Positions 1-8,900 of a DNA stretch of 39,811 nucleotides are shown here, in pieces (position 1 is the stretch's first letter; each line of letters begins with the position of its first letter). The notes beneath the pieces were generated by a model. That model worked only from the letters and a program-made list of their open reading frames with translations, did no database searches and had not been told where the DNA came from. Origin of the DNA: JBFIHF01 sp964411125 (GTDB lineage Bacteria; Myxococcota_A; Bradymonadia; Bradymonadales; Bradymonadaceae); assembly GCA_964411125.1 (NCBI GenBank), contig CAYPJU010000060.1:1-39811 (forward strand), given 5' to 3'. The position numbers and the translations under genes were made by a program.

Positions 1-49
1 CCGCTCACCGAACGGAGCCGGGCGAGACGCCCGCTCACCGAACGGAGCC
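1..49. repeat. 30-bp-period direct repeat with small hairpin at the left edge
   Basis: The 19-mer CCGCTCACCGAACGGAGCC occurs at 1-19 and again, exactly, at 31-49. Between the copies lies a hairpin GGGCG-AGA-CGCCC at 20-32. The repeat may continue beyond the left edge of the window. It lies just downstream of the stop of the minus-strand gene ending at 69. It could act as a transcript end structure, but there is no T-tract, so no terminator is claimed. Confidence 0.6.
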
Positions 50-68
50 CGCTGACCGCCCTCACGCC

Positions 69-2021
69 TCACATGCCCTCCGGCATTCGACAGTGCACAT
101 CCGGGTCGAACTCCAACACGTCGTGAAAGTCCTCTTCGGTGAGCGCGAACCGCCCCGACGGGGGATTCCGCACGTTGCCGTCGGGGTTGTACGCCGCCTG
201 GACACAAGCGATGCGATAGCGCGCGAACGCTTCGGGATCGTCGAAGGCGACCTCGCCCGCGTAGAAGTAGATTCGGTTCCATCCATTGCCCGGGTAGACG
301 TCGACGTCGTTGGCGAGGGTCGGGAGCAACGTGATGTTCGAGACGGTGAAGTCGTAGCAGGTTCGCGAGTCGTCGATGCCGAGCTCGCGCAGTTCGTAGC
401 GGTAGGCGGCACGGGATCGGAGCGCCGCGTCGGGGCAGCTCGGGTTGGTCCCCGCCTGGATTTCGATGCCGTTGAGCGTCTTGTCGGCGTCGAGGTCCTC
501 CTGCACGTCGTTCTCGCCGGGGCTCGTCTGGAAGCGAACTTCGGTGACGTCGACAAACCCGTCGGCGTCGGTGTCGATTCCGCGCTGTGCGGTGCCGAAG
601 AGCACTTCCTCGCAGTCGTTGAGTTCGTCGCGGTCGCGGTCGCGGTAGTCGCAGCGGCCGTCCATGTCGCGGTCGGGGCAGTCGCACGCGCCGTCCATGT
701 CGGCGTCGACGCAGTCGTGCCCCATGTCGTCATGGCACGGATCGTCGGGATCGTCGACGCAGTCGCATGTGCCGTCGTCGTCGCGGTCGGCCAGGCAGTC
801 GCAGAACCCATCGGCGTCGCCGTCGATACACGGCCCGGGGACGAAGCAGGTGGCGTCGGTCGGGTCGAGCGGGTTGAGGCCGTCGTCGCGCAGATCCCAC
901 TCGACGTAATCGCCCAGGCCATCGTCGTCGGTGTCGCGCACCAGCGGGTGCGACCCGAGCTCGATCTCGACCTTGTCCGACAGCGCGTCGCCGTCCGAGT
1001 CGACCATCGGCTCGCCGCAACTGATCTGGTCGTCGTCGTTCAGATCCAGGAAGAGGAACGGGTTGGGGACGGGCAGGTCGGCGAGCGGGTCGGGCTGTGG
1101 CGGCAGGACGAACTGTGCGTTGTCCATCACGGCGTTCTGGTTCACCGCGGAGAGCGTCTTCAGCGTGAAGACGCGTCGGAGGACCGAGAAGTCGACGAAG
1201 AGGAAGTTCAGGGACTCGCCGTTCGGGAAGCTACGGAAGTTGCCGTTGCCGCGGTCGGCCATGCGCTTGAGCAGGTCCCGCGCTTCGGCGTCGAACGCGG
1301 CCTGACCCGAGGCGATGTAGGCAGTGTGGAACGCGAAATCGCCGACGCGGAACGTCTTGGCGAGCTTGTTGAGCGCGTCGACCGACTCGAGGATCTGGTC
1401 GTTGTTGTTGCCGCGATCGTCGGACTGGTCGACGTCCGGTATCCCGTCGGAGACGAACACGACGACGTACTTCGACAGCGGAAGCGACTCGAGCTCGGCC
1501 TGCAGGAGCTCGTTGCGGACCTCGACGTAGGCCTCGCTGAGGGCATTGATGTAGTTGGTAGTGCGATCGGTCGTGCCGAGCGCGGCCGTCGCCGCGGCGA
1601 GCTGTGTCTCGTCGGCCGTGAAGTAGGATTCGGGGATGCCGTCGCCGTTCGTGTCGACCGGCGTCCGCGACTGCGCCTGCGCCGAGAAGCGCACGATGCC
1701 CACCCGCACCCCCTCGATCCCCTGGGTCAGGAGGTCTTCCCAGGTCGTGCGGACGGCGACTTCTCGCCCGGTCTCGCCGGTGACCGGGTCGGGTGGGTCG
1801 GTGATCTCCATCGAGACCGAGCTGTCGATGACGAAGAGTACGCGCAGCGGGAAGACCAGGCTCTCTGGGGGCCGCGTGCAGAATTCGCCCGTGACGGTGA
1901 TCTTGTCGTCGCGCTGCACTTCTTCTGCAGGGATCGGTTCGAGCTCGGCGTCGGTGCACGAACCGAGGAGGAACGCCCCGGCAGCGAACCAGGCAACGGC
2001 GAGGAGGAGACTTCGTTTCAC
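69..2021 (-). CDS. VWA-domain lipoprotein with acidic TSP3-like and CDC repeats
   Basis: Predicted 650-residue exported lipoprotein. The GTG start at 2021 is chosen because it follows a strong GGAGG site and opens a lipoprotein signal (hydrophobic residues 4-19, lipobox LLGSC, Cys22). A VWA domain spans about 58-285. Its MIDAS metal site reads D-S-S-V-S at 66-70, with a second acidic element S-D-G at 191-193. Residues about 325-530 are Asp-rich TSP3/EF-hand-like repeats, which in known families bind calcium. Within them, 400-467 carries unusual D-G-x-C-D-C units. The last 120 residues form a Cys-containing domain (Cys555, 606, 644) shared with the upstream neighbour at 2018-4138. The GTGA overlap with that gene indicates one operon and translational coupling. 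Likely a surface or periplasmic adhesion or matrix protein; the ligand is unknown. The fold is clear, the role is inferred. Confidence 0.85.
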   Translation of the reverse strand: MKRSLLLAVAWFAAGAFLLGSCTDAELEPIPAEEVQRDDKITVTGEFCTRPPESLVFPLRVLFVIDSSVSMEITDPPDPVTGETGREVAVRTTWEDLLTQGIEGVRVGIVRFSAQAQSRTPVDTNGDGIPESYFTADETQLAAATAALGTTDRTTNYINALSEAYVEVRNELLQAELESLPLSKYVVVFVSDGIPDVDQSDDRGNNNDQILESVDALNKLAKTFRVGDFAFHTAYIASGQAAFDAEARDLLKRMADRGNGNFRSFPNGESLNFLFVDFSVLRRVFTLKTLSAVNQNAVMDNAQFVLPPQPDPLADLPVPNPFLFLDLNDDDQISCGEPMVDSDGDALSDKVEIELGSHPLVRDTDDDGLGDYVEWDLRDDGLNPLDPTDATCFVPGPCIDGDADGFCDCLADRDDDGTCDCVDDPDDPCHDDMGHDCVDADMDGACDCPDRDMDGRCDYRDRDRDELNDCEEVLFGTAQRGIDTDADGFVDVTEVRFQTSPGENDVQEDLDADKTLNGIEIQAGTNPSCPDAALRSRAAYRYELRELGIDDSRTCYDFTVSNITLLPTLANDVDVYPGNGWNRIYFYAGEVAFDDPEAFARYRIACVQAAYNPDGNVRNPPSGRFALTEEDFHDVLEFDPDVHCRMPEGM

Positions 2022-4138
2022 GGCGCCCCCTCCGCGCAGGCGGAGCAGGCTTCGGCGGTCTGGTTCATGAAGTCGACGACGATGTCGAGCTCCCAGGGCC
2101 TCCAGCAGTGTTGCTCGGGATCGAACGAAGGCATCGAGACGAAGAGAGTGTAGGGCTCCTGCGGCAGGGTGGGGTTGAGCCCCGGATCGAGCACACGGGC
2201 CATCATGTCGGCGAGCTCCGCCTGTTTGAAGAGCTTGCGACCGACCTGCACACGCGGACCGAGACACTGCGTGGCGGTCGTCTCCACTGCGGCCCGGTTT
2301 GGGGTCCCCGTCACCTGAGGGCAGGCCGCGATGGCCTCTATCGCCGACTGCAGGCGGTCGTTCTGCGCGGCGATGCCGTCCCGCGACACGTCGACGATCC
2401 CGCTCACCGGGTTCTTCGACGGCGGTCCGTTGTAGAACGCCTCGAAACAGGCGACGCGCACTTCACCGGGTACGCCGGCGACCTTCGCCGCCTTCTCCGA
2501 CGTGAAGAGCAGGATACGGTTCAGCCCCTGCTGCCTCGGGACGGGCGTGATCACGAGCTGAATGCCGCGGACGGAGTAGTCGTAGCAGTGGCGCTCTTCG
2601 GTCTGCGACGTCGCGGGGTTGAAGACGTCTTGGACGCCGAGGTCTTCGAGCCCGTACGTGATGCGGTCGGTCCGGAAGGCTTCCGCGTCGGGAACGATCG
2701 GGTCGGTCCCCGCCTGGATCTCCTCGAGGTTCGAGTTGCCGTCGAAGTCGAAGTCCGCGAGCCCGTCCGCCTCACCCGGGTCGGTGCCGACGAGGAGCTC
2801 GATCCAGTCGAGCAGTCCGTCGCCGTCGGTGTCGGGGGTCGTGGGGTCGAGCTCGAGGAAGTCTTCCTCGCAGTCGGTGAGCCCGTCGCCGTCGCCGTCG
2901 CGGGCGTCGGAGCAACTGACGGCGGGGGCGAGCGGGTCCTTCGGGTCGAAACCCTCGGTGCTGAGGCGGTCTTCGAAGAGGTCGCCGTAATTGTCGTCGT
3001 CGGAGTCGCCCGACGCGCGATCGGTGCGTTGCTCGAACTCGTATCCGTCGGCGAGCCCGTCGGCGTCGGTGTCGGTGTCGAGGACTCCGTCGACACGGCG
3101 CGCGTGTTGGTTGAAAGCCACCATGCGTGTCAGCGTCTGTTCGGCCTTCAGCGACGTAATGTCGAAGTCGAGGAAGTCGCTGCCATCGACGCCGAGGTTG
3201 ACGTCACGGAAGACGCCGTCGCCCGCTTCGGCCATCGCGGAAAGGAGAGCGCGAGCCTGCGCGCGCTCGTAACCGAACTGCGTCGGATCGACCTGTGTCA
3301 TCTCGGTGAAGAGGAAGACGGTGTTGAGCGTGATGTCGCCGACCGAGTAGATGTCGGAGAGCGCGAGAATCTCCTGTACGCGCCCCATGATCTGGCTTGG
3401 TTGGTTGTACTCGGGGCAGATGCCGGAGATGTCGACGTAGACGTCGTCGGGGATCTCCTGGTCGGTGTTGCAGACGCCGTAGAGGTTGTCGGGATGCAGC
3501 ACGTTGTCGCCGATGTTCGCGCAGTCCATGTCGGCGCCGTCGATCGTGCCGTCCCCGTCGTCGTCGTCTCCGTTGGAGCACATCATCTGATCGTCTTCGC
3601 AGCCCGGGTTACAGCGCGGTTCGGGGATCCCGTCGCTGACGAAGTTGACGACGTAGCGGGTTCGAGCGCGCTCCGAGGGGCCAGAGGCGAGGATGTCGTT
3701 CTCGATGAGGCGCACGGCGGTCGCGAGCGCGCCTTGATAATCGGTGGCCGGGCCGAGCCCGCCGGCGGGGTCTACGAAGGGCGCCACGTCACCGCGGTTG
3801 CGGGTGAAGTCCTGCTGCCTCGACCACGAGGCGAAGCCGATGAACGCGAATTCGGTGTTCGGTGCCGATTGCACCTGGTCGAGCGACGAGTTCAGGGCAG
3901 CGAACCGAAGATTCTCCGGGTCGGTGAGCTGGAGCGACGCCGACTGGTCGACCAGATAGAGGACCTTCAACGGAAACGTCACGTCGGCGCTCGGCTCGGT
4001 GCAGTACTCGCCGCGGATCTCGAGGTAGTTATCGAGCGGCGGGAGCTCGGCGGCTGGCGTCGGCTGCAGATTTGCGTCCGTACAAGCGAGAGCCGTGAGG
4101 AACCAGACGAGGACCAGTTGTCGGGCGCTGACGCGCAT
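2018..4138 (-). CDS. VWA-domain lipoprotein with TSP3-like repeats (paralog of downstream gene)
   Basis: Predicted 706-residue lipoprotein. The ATG at 4138 is preceded by GGGAG and starts a lipoprotein signal (lipobox LALAC, Cys19); an upstream in-frame start at 4291 would bury the signal peptide and is rejected. The VWA domain begins near residue 58 with MIDAS D-Q-S-A-S at 64-68. The domain holds an Asp-rich, Cys-containing insertion after the S-D-G-I-P element (around 3480-3610 in the DNA), absent from the paralog. Acidic TSP3-like repeats follow at roughly 380-540. The C-terminal domain matches the downstream gene in order (C-Y-D-[YF]-x-V, then N-R-I, then a V/I-A-C motif, then a final F-D-P-x-x-H-C). 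The two genes are tandem duplicates in one operon. Calcium-dependent surface binding is the likely role, by inference. Confidence 0.85.
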   Translation of the reverse strand: MRVSARQLVLVWFLTALACTDANLQPTPAAELPPLDNYLEIRGEYCTEPSADVTFPLKVLYLVDQSASLQLTDPENLRFAALNSSLDQVQSAPNTEFAFIGFASWSRQQDFTRNRGDVAPFVDPAGGLGPATDYQGALATAVRLIENDILASGPSERARTRYVVNFVSDGIPEPRCNPGCEDDQMMCSNGDDDDGDGTIDGADMDCANIGDNVLHPDNLYGVCNTDQEIPDDVYVDISGICPEYNQPSQIMGRVQEILALSDIYSVGDITLNTVFLFTEMTQVDPTQFGYERAQARALLSAMAEAGDGVFRDVNLGVDGSDFLDFDITSLKAEQTLTRMVAFNQHARRVDGVLDTDTDADGLADGYEFEQRTDRASGDSDDDNYGDLFEDRLSTEGFDPKDPLAPAVSCSDARDGDGDGLTDCEEDFLELDPTTPDTDGDGLLDWIELLVGTDPGEADGLADFDFDGNSNLEEIQAGTDPIVPDAEAFRTDRITYGLEDLGVQDVFNPATSQTEERHCYDYSVRGIQLVITPVPRQQGLNRILLFTSEKAAKVAGVPGEVRVACFEAFYNGPPSKNPVSGIVDVSRDGIAAQNDRLQSAIEAIAACPQVTGTPNRAAVETTATQCLGPRVQVGRKLFKQAELADMMARVLDPGLNPTLPQEPYTLFVSMPSFDPEQHCWRPWELDIVVDFMNQTAEACSACAEGAP

Positions 4139-4501
4139 TCGTTCTCCCGGTAGCGGCCAAAAAGGACGCAACAACCATGCCTTGGGTGGGGCCGAGAATA
4201 CCTCAGACGGCGACGTGGCACACGTATTACGCTGCGGCGTTGGCTGATCGGGTCGCGTGACGGAGTCTCGATCGTGGCACTCCCGCCTCACGATCGATGC
4301 GACAGTCGAGGCACGTAACCCACGGTCAGACAGTGTCTTCTGACGATTTCAGGAACTCTGTCCTCCCGGGTTGTTCGAGGATCGCCGCCAACCACCTGAA
4401 CGATCCGCCGATCAGGTTTCATGCGGGTCCGAACGGCATGAACCTTGCGTATTTGCATCGTGTTACAGGATTCAGCGCCGCGACATACCGAGGAGGCATA
4501 C
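4139..4501. other. Divergent intergenic region with 9-bp inverted repeat
   Basis: A 363-bp gap separates the VWA operon (minus) from the TSP3 gene (plus), so it should hold both promoters. The clearest element is an inverted repeat at 4268-4297: arms TCGATCGTG and CACGATCGA, perfect over 9 bp with a 12-bp spacer. This is a possible operator for a dimeric regulator serving both directions. I could not assign convincing -35/-10 boxes. No gene is supported here. Confidence 0.35.
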
Positions 4502-5854
4502 GTGGCTGACAACAAACTCAAATTCGCAATCACCGTGGGAGCCGCTGCTCTCACCTTCGGAATCACCCTGGGATCTGCCGAGGAGCCCCCCTACGAGTGC
4601 GACAACAACTTCGGCGCGTGCGGTACGCCCAACCAGAGCGGCGGTGGCGGTGGCGGCGGAGGCGGAAGCATCCTCGTCAACAACACCGACGTCGGCGACA
4701 CCTACCAGTTCGCCGACGACTTCGACGACGACGGGTACGAAGACCCACAGGACAATTGCCCCAAGGTCGACAATTTCGACCAGGCGGACAGCGACGGTGA
4801 CGGGGTCGGCGATGCCTGCGACAACTGCCTCGGCTCCCCGAACGACACGCAGTCCGACATCGACGGAGACTCGTTCGGCGACGCGTGCGACGACGACCTC
4901 GATGGGGACGACATCCTCAACGTGGACGACAACTGCGAGACGGTGCCGAACCCCCCCTTTACCAATGCTACTCAGCCCGATACCGATGGGGACGGGCTCG
5001 GCGATGCGTGCGACGAGGACCTCGACGGCGACGGGTTGGCGAACCTCGATGATCCCTGCCCGGCCAACGCCCTCATCACGACGCCGAACGAGGAGCAGCT
5101 CGCCGAGTGCTTCCCCGACACCGACGGCGACGGGATCCAGGATATCCACGATCTCTGCGAAGGCGTCTTCGACCCGGAACAGCTCGACTCCGACGGCGAC
5201 GGCGTGGGTGACGGGTGCGACGACGACATCGATGACGACGGTATCCAGAACATCTTCGACAACTGTTCGACGATTGCGAACGCCGAACAGATCGACGCCG
5301 ATCGCGACGGACTCGGGGACGGATGCGACGACCGCTTCTGCTTCGTCGTCAGCGGCGACGTCGAGAACTGCCTCGATCCCGCGGCGAGCCTCAGCGCGTA
5401 CAGCCCCGACCTGATCAAACAGACGGGCGATTCGGTGCGACTCCGCCTGTTCGCGAACCGCGTCAATCAGGCGATGCGCTACGACTGGCGCATCTTGAAG
5501 ACTCCCGAAGGCTCCGACGCCTACATCGAGTCACCCTCCGGGACGGTGACGCAGTCCGCCCCGTTCGAATACCTCTACATGAAGGACGGGGTCCCCGAGT
5601 TGAAACTCGACGAGCCGGGCCAGTACGAGGTCGAAGTGACGGTCACGACGATCTGGGAGGACCGCGTCAGCGGCAACGTCAATGAAACGCGGACCTATCG
5701 AGCTGCGCTCAACGTCGACGGCGATCCCCAGCCGATCGACCGCGCAGGCGAGCCGCAGGCAGGCTGTAGCACGGCCAAGGGCGGAAGCGCCGCAGGCTCC
5801 GCGTGGCTGCTCCTACTCGGTCTGCTCGGCTTCGCGCGCCGCCGCCGCGCCTGA
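4502..5854 (+). CDS. Secreted TSP3-repeat protein with PKD-like domain and MYXO-CTERM-like tail
   Basis: Predicted 450 residues. The GTG at 4502 is preceded by GAGGAGG and opens an N-terminal signal segment. A run of nine glycines lies near residues 45-54. Classical thrombospondin type 3 repeats (D-x-D-G-D-G-x-G-D-x-C-D and D-N-C-P types) cover about 75-280 and should bind many calcium ions. A beta-rich PKD/Ig-like segment follows at about 290-410. The end is Gly-Cys, a Leu-rich helix and an Arg cluster (A-R-R-R-R-A), the layout of the MYXO-CTERM sorting tail, in which the protein is processed and lipid-anchored at the invariant Cys. The gene is divergent from the VWA/TSP3 lipoprotein operon, suggesting a shared surface function. 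Confidence 0.85.
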   Translation: MADNKLKFAITVGAAALTFGITLGSAEEPPYECDNNFGACGTPNQSGGGGGGGGGSILVNNTDVGDTYQFADDFDDDGYEDPQDNCPKVDNFDQADSDGDGVGDACDNCLGSPNDTQSDIDGDSFGDACDDDLDGDDILNVDDNCETVPNPPFTNATQPDTDGDGLGDACDEDLDGDGLANLDDPCPANALITTPNEEQLAECFPDTDGDGIQDIHDLCEGVFDPEQLDSDGDGVGDGCDDDIDDDGIQNIFDNCSTIANAEQIDADRDGLGDGCDDRFCFVVSGDVENCLDPAASLSAYSPDLIKQTGDSVRLRLFANRVNQAMRYDWRILKTPEGSDAYIESPSGTVTQSAPFEYLYMKDGVPELKLDEPGQYEVEVTVTTIWEDRVSGNVNETRTYRAALNVDGDPQPIDRAGEPQAGCSTAKGGSAAGSAWLLLLGLLGFARRRRA

Positions 5855-5884
5855 TCGCCGCGTCGTCCGCACGCCGATACCTTT

Positions 5885-5899
5885 GGCGGCCCCGCCGCC
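5885..5899. terminator. GC hairpin after the TSP3 gene (weak terminator candidate)
   Basis: Arms GGCGGC and GCCGCC with a CCC loop form a perfect 6-bp stem, 30 bp after the stop at 5854 and 18 bp before the next start. No T-tract follows, so intrinsic termination is uncertain. It may instead be a structure in the leader of the kinase gene. Confidence 0.25.
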
Positions 5900-5916
5900 G
5901 GTGATACCATCGCTGC

Positions 5917-8900
5917 GTGAGCCGCGACCCCTCCCAACTTCAGCCCGGCGACAAGCTCGGGCGCTTCACCGTCGAGCGAAAACTCGCCGAAGGTGGGATG
6001 GGCGCGGTGTGGGTCGGCGTCGATCCCGACGGACGACGCGCGGCCATCAAGGTCGTCGTCGGCGCGTCGGAAAGTCTCTTGGTCTCGCTGCGACAGGAGA
6101 TTCGCGCGCTCCTGCGAATCGATCACCCCTCGGTCGTCCGCGTGGTCGAGCACGGGCTCTACGATGCTCTGCCCTGGTTCGCCATGGAGTTCATCGCCGG
6201 TGAACCGATGCGGGCCTGGGTGGATGCTGCCCGCGATACCGTGCATCTCGATTCGGATACCCTCGGGCTCGGGAGTGCCGACACCCTCGCGATCCGCCCG
6301 GACGAGGAGCCGGCTCGGGACGGCGTTCGCCCGCTCCCCGGAGGCCCCACGGCCGCTTCTCCGCCACCGTCGCGTTCCGCTCATGCGCCCGTCGACCTGG
6401 CGAGCAGGGAAGCCACACTCCGGTTGATGGTGCGGGTGACCGAGGGTCTCGCTTTCATGCACGAGGCCGGCGTCGTCCACCGGGACCTCAAGCCGGAGAA
6501 CATCGTCGTGCGCGAGGAAGATGGTCGGCCGGTGATCGTCGATTTCGGTACGGCTACCTCCGGCGCGGACCAACGCCTCACCAAGTTTCGAGGGGTCGCC
6601 GGAACCCCTGCCTACATCGCCCCCGAGCAGGCCCTGGGCGAGCGAGTCGACGCCCGCGCAGACCTTTACTCGATCGGCTGCATGTTGTTCGAGATCATCG
6701 CCGGAAGCACTCCCTTCTCCGGGTCTTCGGTGTTCGAACTCATGAGCGCGCACGTCCGCGCTCCGATCCCGCCTCTTCCGTCGAACTGCCCACCCGCGCT
6801 GGTGGAGCTCGTGCAGTGCCTGCTCGCCAAGGACCCTGCCGCCCGCCCGGCGTTCGCTGCGGACGTCGCCTCCCGGCTCGCGGCAGTCCTCGGCGAGCCG
6901 GACCTCGTCGAGCGACGACCGTCCCCCTATCTCTGTCGGCCCGGGCTCGTGGGACGCGCAGAGTTGATCGAGTCCATGGAGCGTGCCGTGGTGCAGCCTC
7001 ACCAGACCGCGGGAGGCGTGCTGGTCGTCGTCGGCGAACCCGGCGCAGGCAAGACGCGGGTGATCAACGAGCTCGCCCATCGGCTGGAGCGGCGGTCGGA
7101 TCTGTCGACCGTCGTCGTCGACATGAACCGTCCGGATGCTCCCTCCCCCTTCACCGCGATGCTCATGGAGATCGCCGATCGATGCAGAGAACGGGGACCC
7201 GCGTTCACCAGGGACCTGCTCGCCCGAAACGCAGGCGTTCTCGCCAAACAATACCCGGCCCTCCTCGAGCTGCCCGGGGTCGACGCGACCGACGTAGTCC
7301 CCGATCTTCCCCGTCAGTTCGAGGCGATGCGCCGCACACGCGCCTGGTCGGACGTGATCGTGCGCGCGTACGCGCCGCGTAAGGTCGTCATGCTGGTCGA
7401 CGAGTACGAACCGGCGTTCGCCGAGCTGCTCGACAATTTTCGAACGCTTCAGTTGCTCGAGCCGTCCCCGCTGGTGCTCGTCGTCACGGCAGATCCATCG
7501 CATTCCGAGCTCGTCGAGGAGGCATCCGGTGCTGGTCTGTTCGAGCTTCGCGAGCTCGACCGCGACCAGACCCGGCAGATGGCGGGATCTGCGCTTGGCG
7601 TGCCAGCCGTCCCCGACGATATCGCGGAAGTGCTCTACGAGCGTACTATGGGGAACCCCGCGGCCATCACGCGGCTTTTGAGCCGGGCGCTCGCGGAAGG
7701 ACTCGTGGTTCAAGGCGAGATCGGCGAGCGCTCGATCGCGGCTCGCCCGGAACCGTGGCGGGCGCTCGATGCTTCGCCCGACGCTCGTCGCGCGCTCGAG
7801 TCCGTGCGAAACGCGCCGTCGCTCGTTGTCCGGGGATTGCGCGCGATCGCGCTCGAGCCCGAAGGGATCGAGCTGGCGATCTTGCCCCAGCTCCTCGGGG
7901 GACGCCGGGCGATCAAGGTGCTCGACGACTGGCTTCGCGACGGAACGCTCGTCTTGCACAGAGAGCACGTCGCCTTTCACGACGAAAACCTGCGCCGGGC
8001 CGTCCTCGCCCTGGGCGGCGAGGGGGACGAGTCGGCGCTGCACCTCGCCGTCGCGCGAGCGCTCGAGCTGGTAGCGCCCGACGAGCTGCTCGATCGCGCC
8101 CGACACTTGGTCGCGGGCGGCGACACGGAGAGCGCACGCTCCTGTTTTCAGGAAGCTCTCTCGGCCCCTCTCCCTCCCGCCGTTGACGAAGCCCGCGTCC
8201 TGCGAGAGTTCCTCGCCCTGGAGCCTCCCGACTCGGCGGATACTCTGCGAGCGCTTCAGCGATACGCCCGGCTCTGCGCCATCCGGGGGCGCGTTCCGGA
8301 GGCGTGTCGAGCCGGGCGACTCGCCGTGGAAATGGCGAACAGGATGGGGGACGAGACTGCGGAAGCGCTGGAACTCTCGTCGTTGGCCCGATCGCTCCTG
8401 GTAGCCGGGGAGGACCACGAGGCAGTTGGGCGGCGAGGACTGGTCCTGGCGCAGAAGACTGGCGATCCCGAGGCTCTCTGTCGGGCTTTCACCTACCTGT
8501 CGACCGCCGCGACCCACCGTGGCGACCTCGCCGAAGCCGCTCGATTCTCCGCGATGGCCCACGGGGCCGCGCCCCGCTCGGATCCCTACCTGTGGGGGTG
8601 GTCGGGGCTCAGCCACACCGCCGCGCTCGTCTCGTGCGACCGGTACGATGCTGCGGAGTCACTTCTGCGTGTGCTCCTCGAGCATTCGCGAAGTCACGGC
8701 CTCCGTCGGCTCGAGGGGCTCGTCTTGTTGAACCTCGCGGTCGTGGCGCGGGAGGGACGCGCCAGATTCGTGGAAGCGCAGCGGCTCTTGGACCGGGCGT
8801 ACGCGGCTCTGTGGGAGGCCCACGATCGCTCGGGGCTGGGCGGCGTGCAACTGGAACGGCTCGTCACGTTGGTGAGGCTAGGCGCCTTCGAGCAGGCGCT

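Noticed and set aside
93..4153. Two long plus-strand open frames (93-2153 and 2108-4153) opposite the VWA lipoprotein genes
   Set aside because: They mirror Asp-codon repeats and high GC on the other strand. Their products are Val/Arg-rich with no motif, whereas the minus-strand readings have signal peptides and VWA motifs.
5695..8616. 973-residue minus-strand open frame
   Set aside because: It is antisense to the large kinase, which has complete catalytic motifs; the antisense product is Arg/Gly/Glu-rich without a family.
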